Below are positions 35,212-43,300 of a DNA stretch of 64,000 nucleotides, piece after piece. The notes beneath the pieces were generated by a model, which was given only the letters and a program-made list of their open reading frames with translations, made no database searches and was not told the origin of the DNA. The first letter of the stretch is position 1. Each line of letters opens with the position of its first letter. The position numbers and the translations under genes are program-made. The DNA lies in NCBI RefSeq assembly GCF_039134705.1, contig NZ_CP146256.1:2790001-2854000 (forward strand), read 5' to 3'. This stretch comes from Kineothrix sp. IPX-CK. GTDB lineage: Bacteria > Bacillota > Clostridia > Lachnospirales > Lachnospiraceae.

Positions 35212-36624
35212 TCAGCCGATTGTAAGGTTCAGTTTTTCACATGCCGCATTGATTTGGTCGATCAACTCTTCGTCCGTCAGCACCGTAATCCGTCCGCCGG
35301 CATATTCTTCATCCACCCACTTCTTCACTTCCTGCACCAGCACGGAGTTCTTATCCACCTGCTTATCATCGTGCAGCTTGAAATACGTATTCATCCAGTG
35401 AGCGATTCCCGCCAGACCGGAGGTATCGCTTACCGCACAGAGCACTGGCCTGTTTAAAAACTTCTCCGTATCAAATATATTATATATTTCTTCATTTTTG
35501 AGTAAACCGTCCGCATGGATGCCTGCTCTGGTAACGTTAAAATTCTTACCGACAAACGGCGTTCTCGGAGGTATCTCGTATCCGATTTCTTTCTCGAAAT
35601 AATCCGCCAGTTCCGTGATAACAGTTGTATCCATGCCGTCTAAGGTACCTTTCAGCTGTGCATACTCGAATACCATCGCTTCTAACGGAGTGTTGCCGGT
35701 ACGCTCGCCAATACCAAACAACGACGTATTCACGCCCGCACATCCGTACAGCCATGCTGTAGTAGAATTTGCTACCGCTTTATAAAAGTCGTTGTGTCCG
35801 TGCCATTCGATCAGCGCATGCGGAACGCCCGCATGTGTATGAATCGCATAGATGATACCTTGCACGCTTCTGGGTATTACTGCCCCCGCATAGTTTACAC
35901 CATATCCCATCGTATCGCAAGCCCGTATTTTAATAGGAATATTATATTCCTCCATCAATTTCATGAGTTCCACACAAAACGGCACTACAAAGCCGTAAAT
36001 ATCAGCCCTCGTAATATCCTCTAAATGGCATCTGGGGCTGATTCCCTCCTCCAGACACTCTCGGATAACACTTAAGTAATGTTCCATTGCCTGTCTTCTC
36101 GTCATCTTGAGCTTTAAGAAAATATGATAATCTGAGCAGCTTACGAGAATCCCCGTCTCCTTCATTCCTATTTCCTTTACCAGCTTAAAGTCTTCCTTAC
36201 TCGCCCGTATCCAGCTGGTTACCTCGGGGAATTGATATCCCCGCTCCATACATTTGTAAACAGCATCTCTATCCTTCTTGCTATATAAGAAAAATTCGCT
36301 GGCACGAATCAATCCGTTAGGGCCGCCGAGCTTGTGGAGGTAGTCATAAATTGTTACAATTTGCTCCGTCGTATAGGGCGCTCTGGATTGCTGTCCATCA
36401 CGAAATGTTGTATCCGTAATCCATATTTCTTTGGGTACATTATGCGGTACGATTCTGTCGTTGAACGGAATCTTGGGGATTTCCGAATAAGGGAACATGT
36501 TGCGGAAGACATTGGGCTTTTCCACGTCATCCAAAATATACATATGCTCCTCTATTTGAAGAAGATTATTTTTTTCATTCATCGTCACAGGACGGTTTTC
36601 AAATGTGCTGTTATTTTCTCTCAT
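35212..36624 (-). CDS. Re-citrate synthase (2-isopropylmalate synthase-like)
   Basis: 470 aa DRE-TIM metallolyase: ITDTTFRDGQQSRAPYT (about 68-84), HLEDITRADIYGF, and the metal site HGHNDFYKAVANS (about 275-287) with NTSLFGIGERTGNTPLEAM. It lacks the C-terminal LeuA dimer domain and has an N-terminal extension of about 65 aa, as in clostridial Re-citrate synthase; position upstream of isocitrate dehydrogenase supports this over isopropylmalate or homocitrate synthase. It condenses acetyl-CoA with oxaloacetate in the Re configuration. The ATG at 36624 follows GGAGG. Its promoter (36685-36713) contains a GntR-type palindrome. Confidence 0.85.
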   Translation of the reverse strand: MRENNSTFENRPVTMNEKNNLLQIEEHMYILDDVEKPNVFRNMFPYSEIPKIPFNDRIVPHNVPKEIWITDTTFRDGQQSRAPYTTEQIVTIYDYLHKLGGPNGLIRASEFFLYSKKDRDAVYKCMERGYQFPEVTSWIRASKEDFKLVKEIGMKETGILVSCSDYHIFLKLKMTRRQAMEHYLSVIRECLEEGISPRCHLEDITRADIYGFVVPFCVELMKLMEEYNIPIKIRACDTMGYGVNYAGAVIPRSVQGIIYAIHTHAGVPHALIEWHGHNDFYKAVANSTTAWLYGCAGVNTSLFGIGERTGNTPLEAMVFEYAQLKGTLDGMDTTVITELADYFEKEIGYEIPPRTPFVGKNFNVTRAGIHADGLLKNEEIYNIFDTEKFLNRPVLCAVSDTSGLAGIAHWMNTYFKLHDDKQVDKNSVLVQEVKKWVDEEYAGGRITVLTDEELIDQINAACEKLNLTIG

Positions 36625-36684
36625 AGTACCTCCATTCTGCCCTAACATACGGCAAGCCGCTTCCTCTTTGAAACGCTAGGTATT

Positions 36685-36696
36685 ATTGTATACAAT
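36685..36696. promoter_or_regulatory. GntR/FCD-type operator ATTGTATACAAT
   Basis: A perfect 12-bp palindrome, of the NGTNNACN type bound by many FadR-subfamily GntR regulators. It overlaps the -10 box of the Re-citrate synthase promoter, so bound protein would block polymerase. The regulator gene two positions downstream in the operon is the obvious candidate. Confidence 0.7.
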
Positions 36697-36713
36697 CATA
36701 CGATTCATGTCAA
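36685..36713 (-). promoter_or_regulatory. Sigma-A promoter for Re-citrate synthase / GntR / icd
   Basis: Minus strand TTGACA (36708-36713), 17-base spacer, TACAAT (36685-36690). The -35 box lies 14 bases after the end of the protease gene. The start codon is about 60 bases downstream of the -10. Confidence 0.8.
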
Positions 36714-36726
36714 TATATAAATTGTA

Positions 36727-37659
36727 TTAAAGTGAGAGCATTCTTCCTACATTTACCATTCCCCAGCCCTGCTTCGTCCAAGGTTCATGTAAATCCGTAG
36801 CGCTGTAATTGATTTTTCTCTTTACCTGCTCATTGGTCAGGAAAGGATATTTCTGCAAAAGCAAGGCTGCCGCCCCCGAAACGATAGGGGTGGCCATAGA
36901 TGTTCCGCTTTTTTTCGTATAAGCGTTCTTATACCCCCGAAACGTGGAGCGGCAGGCTACGTTGCAGGATATGATGTCCGTGCCGGGAGCGACTACATCC
37001 GGTTTCTTTACCGCATAGGGTGACGGCCCTCTGCCCGAATAATCTTCGCACAGCGAGCTCTTCCCGCTGAAGAACCCTCCTTCGTGACATCCCACCGTTA
37101 TTACTTTTTTGCTGGCGCCAAGCGGCGATATTGTCATAGGTTCCGGTCCCATATTGCCTGCGGCGCAGACCACCACGATTCCGCTGTCCCAGGCCGCATC
37201 TACTGTGTGGATCAGTTCGTTCATTCTGCTTTTATCGTCGATATGCCCTATTCCGATGGAAATATTAAGCACTCTTATTTTATATCTCTCCCTATTATCC
37301 AGTACCCACTCTATTCCCTTCCTCATATTATCTATATTACCGTCACCGTTCTCATCTAATACTTTTCCTACGATCAGACGGCAATAAGGAGCAATCCCTT
37401 TATACATTCCGCCGGAAGCTTTTCCGCTTCCTCCGATACTGCCGATAACGTGGGTTCCATGACCGCTGTCGTCATAAGCAGTCCTTCCCCCGTGAAGAAA
37501 ATCATAAAAAGCCTCTACTCTGCCTTCTAAATCCGGATGACTGCCTACTCCGGTATCCAGCACCGCCACCCTTATATCATCTACCTCACCATTTCTTCCA
37601 ATATTGCAGGATGCTACGAGCTCATCCGTACAGCCCACTTGCTGTCTGACTCTAAACAT
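36727..37659 (-). CDS. Subtilisin-like (S8) serine protease without signal peptide
   Basis: 310 aa. Catalytic triad of the S8 family visible: Asp in VAVLDTGVGSHPDLEG (about 32-47), His in SGHGTHVIGSIGG (about 63-75), Ser in KSGTSMATPIVSGAAALL (about 250-267); the oxyanion Asn lies in VVCAAGNMGPEP. No signal peptide or long prodomain is seen, only 30 residues before the first strand, so it resembles intracellular subtilisins or short mature forms. It lies downstream of the surface-protein genes on the same strand, raising the possibility of a role in their processing, which is speculative. Its RBS GGGAG lies within a hairpin. Confidence 0.93.
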   Translation of the reverse strand: MFRVRQQVGCTDELVASCNIGRNGEVDDIRVAVLDTGVGSHPDLEGRVEAFYDFLHGGRTAYDDSGHGTHVIGSIGGSGKASGGMYKGIAPYCRLIVGKVLDENGDGNIDNMRKGIEWVLDNRERYKIRVLNISIGIGHIDDKSRMNELIHTVDAAWDSGIVVVCAAGNMGPEPMTISPLGASKKVITVGCHEGGFFSGKSSLCEDYSGRGPSPYAVKKPDVVAPGTDIISCNVACRSTFRGYKNAYTKKSGTSMATPIVSGAAALLLQKYPFLTNEQVKRKINYSATDLHEPWTKQGWGMVNVGRMLSL

Positions 37660-37665
37660 AAAACG

Positions 37666-37697
37666 CTCCCGGCTTTTTAATTAATTTATGCCGGGAG
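37666..37697 (-). promoter_or_regulatory. Hairpin covering the S8 protease ribosome binding site
   Basis: CTCCCGGC (minus-strand 5' arm, 37690-37697) pairs perfectly with GCCGGGAG (37666-37673), loop of 16 A/T-rich bases. The 3' arm contains GGGAG, six bases before the ATG at 37659, so the folded RNA would hide the site. As a terminator it is weak because the downstream run is only GTTTTA. Confidence 0.65.
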
Positions 37698-37707
37698 TCG
37701 TTATTCG

Positions 37708-37770
37708 TTACTTTTTGTCAGAAGATATTCCAAGCTGCAAGCCCTCACCCTGTCCTGCAGGTCCTGCCAT
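37708..37770 (-). CDS. Possible 20-aa peptide gene
   Basis: A frame of 20 codons (MAGPAGQGEGLQLGISSDKK) starts 15 bases after the LRR gene stop and ends shortly before the S8 hairpin. A weak AAAGAGA lies 9-10 bases upstream of the ATG. Size and Gly-rich start make it a possible small peptide or protease-linked leader; it could also be chance. Too short for any family call. Confidence 0.3.
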   Translation of the reverse strand: MAGPAGQGEGLQLGISSDKK

Positions 37771-37784
37771 TCTGGTATTCTCTT

Positions 37785-40352
37785 TCAATTAAAAAATCCA
37801 TATACGGTAAAACGCTGAGCACTGAACTGTACGCAGGTTGCACCGTTTATTGTTACCAAACGGAAATCCACCTTTTCTAACTGCCCATCCTCATCCAAGC
37901 ATGCGACCTGAAGAGCATCCTGCGCTACTCCCATGGGCTTGGGAATAGTTACCGTCATTTGCTGTTTTCCCGTCTTGCTGATAGGAATCAGCGTCTCCGC
38001 ATCGTACAGCGCGAGGTCGTAAACCTGCAGGCTTACAATCTTGCCGCCCGACACCGCCTTTTTATATGCAGCGCTTATGGTACTTCCGGCGCCGGCATTA
38101 TCACTGATATTTAAAACATAATTTGCATTGATTCCTGATAGCTGCGCTGTTGCTGCCGGTGTCCCTGATAAAGTAGCGCTATTTACTTCCACAGATACTG
38201 TCCCTTGTCCTGATACCTCCGCTTTGCTGCCTGAAACATACTCTACAGCTTCTCTCGGATTGGATATTTTATAGCGCTTACCATATACCGTTACCTCACT
38301 TGGAATCGTATTGTCATTCACATCCTCTTGGCGCATGACGATAAACTTAATTCTTAACCGTCCCTGCGTGCCATCTTCTGCAGCCTTCTCAACACTGCAG
38401 ACAAGTCCCCGGAATCCACCATCATAGTCCAAAGCGGTACCTCTCACTGCCTCAGGCGTCACGCTGTCATTTACAATAGCAACATTCACGCCTTTTAGCA
38501 CGGAGTCTCTATCCTCTTCATTTATCAATCTGGTTGCCGTTTTCTCATAAGATACGCCAGGTATGCTCTTGCCTAAGAAAACAGCGACCTCGCTTCCATC
38601 CTCTTTTATCGTATCGGTTATATCATAGGCCTTTAAACCTATTTTCTCCACAGAGGCGGGAATCTTTATGGTACTGATCGGACATCCAGAAAATGCCCTG
38701 TCCTTTATTTCCTTTAAATTATCGCCGCCGGATATGACGGTAAGATTACTGCATCCGGCAAAAGCGTCCTCTCCCACAATGGTACAAGTATCTGGCAGGG
38801 TAACCGCCGTTATCTCGGTGTGTCCTTTAAATACTTCCGCACCGATCTGCTTTACCCCTTCCGGCACTTCCACCTTATCGCCGACTCCGCCATAAGCAAT
38901 CAAAATACCGTCTCCAACTACTGTGAACGGATCTCTTCTATTGACCAGGCAATCCTCCATCCACTTCGTCTTATCGAAAGCCGAAGGTTCTATCGTCGTT
39001 ACCGTGTCCGGAATGGACACGGAAGCCAGATTATCCGCATGGTAAAACGCTCCGTATCCGATAGTCGTAACACCCTCAGGTATCGTAACATAGGTTAGTC
39101 CCGTCCTTGCAAAGGAGAAATCTCCTATTTCCTCTATCGTCCCCGGCATCTCATATTCCGTCAAAGCTGTGTTGCCATAATATGCCTGAGCCGCAATTTT
39201 CTTACCGTTTACAATCGTATACTTGGAATAGCCGCCGGAAGTCTGTCCGTCTCCCATCACCTCTGAGGATGCGGCACTGCTCTGTTCATCTTCCGTCTGC
39301 ACATTTCCAGACAGCACCTTGGAACGGCTGTTATCTATAAACACTACCGCATTGCCGCCCACAATTGTACTTTGTCCCAATGTAGTCCCGGTATCTGAAT
39401 TATCCGAGCTGTCAGCTCCATCCTGCCCTCTTTCATCTGAGGTCTTAGTCACCTCCTGATACTCGCTTTGGGCCACCTGGGATTTATCGCGCTTAGCTTC
39501 ATATTCCGCCGCATAGGAACCTTCTTCTGCAGTAATGACAAGCTTCGGACAACCATCGAAAGCCGTCTCATGTATGGAGGAAACGGATACCGGTATTTCG
39601 ATGCCGCCCAAGTTAATACAATCCGAAAAAGCCTTAATTCCTATAGCGGTAACAGAATACGGGAACAAAATTTTTTCCAGATTCTGACAATTGGCAAATG
39701 CATAATCCGGTATCTTCTTAACATTACTTCCTATTTCTACTTTTTTGAGATTCATACATCCCCAAAAAGCATTATTCTTAATTTCCTTCACTGTGGAAGG
39801 CATCTTATAGGTTTCCTGCGCATATCCCGGAATCATGGCGTACACGACGGTCTTATCCTTACTGTAAATCACACCGGAATCGTAGGCAAACTCCGTATTA
39901 TTTTTGCTCAGCTTAATTTCGCTAAGAGCCGTACAATTCACGAACACCCCATTGCCGAGAGTATCTAACTTCTTTCCTATTGTTACGGATTTCAGACTGC
40001 TGCATCCGCTGAACGCTCCGTTGCCGATTTTCGTAACAGTATCGGGTATAACTACATTTTCCAACGAACTGCATCCGCTGAACGCATTATAATCAATACT
40101 TTCCACATATCCCGGAATCTCGATCTTTTTAAGTTCCGTATGTCCCGAAAAAGCTTCTTTTCCAATGTGTTTCACCGATACCGGAATAGACACGGCACTA
40201 GCCGTACCCGTATAATTTACCAGCGTATCACCCTTCATCTGGAAATCGGAAGCTGATGATGATTCTGCTTCCACCTGAAGCAGGGGAAGCCGGAGTGCTG
40301 CTATTGCAACAAGGAGCAACACGCCAAAAAGAATCTTACATTTTTTATTCAT
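37785..40352 (-). CDS. Secreted BspA-like leucine-rich-repeat protein without cell-wall anchor
   Basis: 855 aa. Signal peptide at 1-30 (hydrophobic LFGVLLLVAIAAL, cleavage near VEAES). Residues about 55-285 and 395-610 consist of BspA/LRR_5 repeats of the pattern IPxSVxxIGxxAFxGCxxL, split by a Ser/Thr/Asp-rich linker (about 290-385). The C-terminal part (about 640-855) is beta-rich and ends AQRFTVYGFFN, similar to the segment just before the anchor of the neighbouring 1633-aa protein, but no LPXTG-like motif follows. It starts 14 bases after that gene and is probably cotranscribed. Such LRR proteins bind host or bacterial surfaces in other species; here the ligand is unknown. RBS AGGGGG. Confidence 0.85.
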   Translation of the reverse strand: MNKKCKILFGVLLLVAIAALRLPLLQVEAESSSASDFQMKGDTLVNYTGTASAVSIPVSVKHIGKEAFSGHTELKKIEIPGYVESIDYNAFSGCSSLENVVIPDTVTKIGNGAFSGCSSLKSVTIGKKLDTLGNGVFVNCTALSEIKLSKNNTEFAYDSGVIYSKDKTVVYAMIPGYAQETYKMPSTVKEIKNNAFWGCMNLKKVEIGSNVKKIPDYAFANCQNLEKILFPYSVTAIGIKAFSDCINLGGIEIPVSVSSIHETAFDGCPKLVITAEEGSYAAEYEAKRDKSQVAQSEYQEVTKTSDERGQDGADSSDNSDTGTTLGQSTIVGGNAVVFIDNSRSKVLSGNVQTEDEQSSAASSEVMGDGQTSGGYSKYTIVNGKKIAAQAYYGNTALTEYEMPGTIEEIGDFSFARTGLTYVTIPEGVTTIGYGAFYHADNLASVSIPDTVTTIEPSAFDKTKWMEDCLVNRRDPFTVVGDGILIAYGGVGDKVEVPEGVKQIGAEVFKGHTEITAVTLPDTCTIVGEDAFAGCSNLTVISGGDNLKEIKDRAFSGCPISTIKIPASVEKIGLKAYDITDTIKEDGSEVAVFLGKSIPGVSYEKTATRLINEEDRDSVLKGVNVAIVNDSVTPEAVRGTALDYDGGFRGLVCSVEKAAEDGTQGRLRIKFIVMRQEDVNDNTIPSEVTVYGKRYKISNPREAVEYVSGSKAEVSGQGTVSVEVNSATLSGTPAATAQLSGINANYVLNISDNAGAGSTISAAYKKAVSGGKIVSLQVYDLALYDAETLIPISKTGKQQMTVTIPKPMGVAQDALQVACLDEDGQLEKVDFRLVTINGATCVQFSAQRFTVYGFFN

Positions 40353-40366
40353 AGGTCCCCCTGCGA

Positions 40367-43300
40367 TTAAGCCGTTTTTACTTTTGGCTGTACTTTATCC
40401 TTCTTCGCAAATAAAATAACAGAAATGCATGCAAGTCCTATTGCAAGGAACCACTTCGGATGAATCGGATCCCCTGTCTTAGGTGTCGCATCGATCAGAC
40501 CTTCCGTAAGGTTCGCTTTATCTACATAAATCGTGTACGGTGAAAAATGCGTTGCCGTAAACTGAATACAAGGTACTCCGTCAATCGTCGTGAACTTCGC
40601 TCCTAATTCCTCCAGTTGGGAATTAACCACGCTTGCAGCTTTGTTGTTGCCGGCATACTGAACCAGTTCGTCCGGCAGAGGCAGCGTAATATCTACAGTT
40701 ATTCCGCTCACATCCGTTATCTTAGTCTGCCCCGTAGAATCGTACAAGCTGATATCCATCGGCCAATAAGCAATATTACTGAGATCGCCGTATTTCGCCT
40801 CCAAAGCCGCTATAACAGCCGCCGTCGCCTGTGCGTCCTCCGTTATCCTGATTACATAGTTGTCCGAAGAACCGTTCACATTTGCCGACGCCAGATCCGT
40901 ATTGGATATTCCGCTCTTTGTCACATCCACGCTTGTCGTCGAATTGCGAAGCGTATTTCTCGAATTGCTCGATACGGAAGAGGAACTTCCCGTCTTTAAA
41001 TTTGCTGTAATATCTACATTGTTTGAAGGCATCGTAAAGGTAGTGGAAATAGCACTTGCATCTACAAATCCTACTCCGGCAGAAGAACTCGTCCATTTAT
41101 CAAATACTTTTCCATCGGCCGTCGCATATGCATTGATGTTAACGATTGTACCGGGTGTATAATCACCGCTTCCACTTCCTCCGTGCACTACAACCGTATA
41201 TTTTGTGGTATTGCCGGAAACCGAATTGTCGCTGCTGCTTCCATTGCTTCCATTGCTCCCGTTATTACCATTATTATTGTTATTACCGTTGTTGTTACCG
41301 TTATCGTCATCATCGTCACTGCTGCCCGATGTAAACATCGCGACTACATCCAGATCCTTTGTCACATTCTGCCAAGATGTTGCCGGGAACCACCCGCTGA
41401 ATTTATATCCCGTCTTGGTCGGGTGAGCCGGTTCAATCGCACTTTCCCCTGCCGTCACCTGCTGAGGCTTTCCTATCATGGTCGTCATTTCTGAATCAGC
41501 CCAGAATGTTACTGTGTAGGTTCCCTCAACCTTATCCGTATAAGTAGCATAAATATCTACTGCCGCCGTGATATTGGTATAAGCTCTGTCCCAGCCGGTA
41601 AATACCTTTCCGTCTACCGCCATCTTATCCGCTGAGGGCGGAACGGCATCCTTGCCCGATACTACTTCCTGCGTATAATCACTCATTACAGCTTTATTAT
41701 AGTCGAAAAATCTTACCGTATAAGTCGTAGCGTCCTTCGCTTTATAGAGCGCTAATATTTCTCTATCCTGAGTAACCGGGTTGAATATAGTCTCACTCGG
41801 CGACCATCTATCGAAGGTCAATCCCTTTGCAGTATGATCCGGAGGTGTGGGCAATTCAACATTCTGACCGTGTGTAACCTGAGTATCCTTGATAAGCACA
41901 AGGTTACTTTCATCCGATGCATCGAAGAACATTACCGACCACTTCGTTAAAAGGTCAACGCTGTCCGTCTGCATGAGATAGCTGTAATCTGCTGCATATA
42001 GTGCTGCATTACTTGTTGGATCACAGACAATTTCAACCTTATGCTTAGCAGCCTGATCGTTCTGCGGCCAGAAATCGGATCCGTACACGCCGGTTCCATC
42101 CTCGAAAGGAGTATATGCAAAAGCATTAGCCGCAATCTGCTGTACACCATTGGGTATTTGCACAAATTTAAGTATCGGCGTATTCCAAAACGCACCGCCC
42201 CTAATCGCTCTGGCGGTACCGGGCAATGTTACCTTATATAATAATTTACTTTCCGCAAAACATCTTTCCGGAATTTCGACAACTGAAGATTTAGTCAAAT
42301 CCACTTCACCGATATCGTCACAATCCATGAATGCTTCTTTTGCAATCTCTTTTATTCCGGAAAATTCATCGGGTCCTACCAAACCGGAGCCTATCGCATT
42401 TCCCCTGCTCTCCAGGCATTCTACGATCTTCGTTTTCACTCCGCTCGTCAAGCCATAAATAATTCCGTTGCTGTAAGCAAAATACTGGCTGTCCGTAAAT
42501 GTCACATTTGTCAGACTGGTACAGCCTCTAAACGGACGTAACCCAAGGGTGGCCGTATCAGGACCGATGTCTGCCGATGTAAGCTTGGCACTTTCATCAA
42601 AAGCATAGTCACTTATGACGGATGCTCCGCTTATATAAGCGCTGGTCAACTCCGGCATTTGTGCGAAAGTATAAGACTCAATCGTAGCAATACTCTTTGT
42701 CGTTATGCTCTTAATATCACTCGCCGGCGTAGTTGTCGTTCCTAGAGTATTTCCATTCGTATCCAGCCCAGAAAACAAACCTTCTTTAATCGCAGTAACT
42801 CCTGTCGGTATTACAACATTGTATACGGAATTTTTCATATTCACCTGATTTTCCGTAGGATTTGAACCTGTAAAAGCGTTTTCTGCTTCAGAGCTTATTG
42901 CGCTGGTAATATAAGGATATAAATATTCTTCTATGCTACTATTTCCACTAACGGTGCCCGTTCCAGTTCCGTCTGTATTTTTATATCCACCCTCGACCTC
43001 TGCCTTCGTAGGAAATCCCTGCAATTCCGCAGCGCTTATATTCGGATTATACTTAATCGTCAAATTAGAGGGAAATCCGCTGTAATAGGTTATATATGTA
43101 ATCGGCTGTCTTCCTTCATTAATATTGGCATCGGCCTTCATCGCATATTTAAAAGGTGCCGTATTGGTTCCCTTAGAGTTTTCAACCGTTCCCGAAAAAC
43201 TAAGGAAGGGCGTTCCATCCAAAAATTCTTCATCCTTACAAGAATAACCATCTTGTCCGCCTGTTAAATGAGCAGGCGCAGTAGTTCTTATCTCCTGAGT

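Noticed and set aside
35212..36624. 2-isopropylmalate or homocitrate synthase
   Set aside because: No C-terminal LeuA regulatory domain, long N-terminal extension, and neighbours are icd and a GntR regulator rather than leucine genes; Re-citrate synthase fits better.
37666..37697. Intrinsic terminator of the LRR operon
   Set aside because: The stem is strong, but the following bases are GTTTTATG with too few T, and the 3' arm holds the next gene's ribosome site, so it fits a translation control better.
41230..41326. CRISPR-like or tandem array
   Set aside because: The repeats are triplet-scale, in frame in a coding linker, with no spacer structure.
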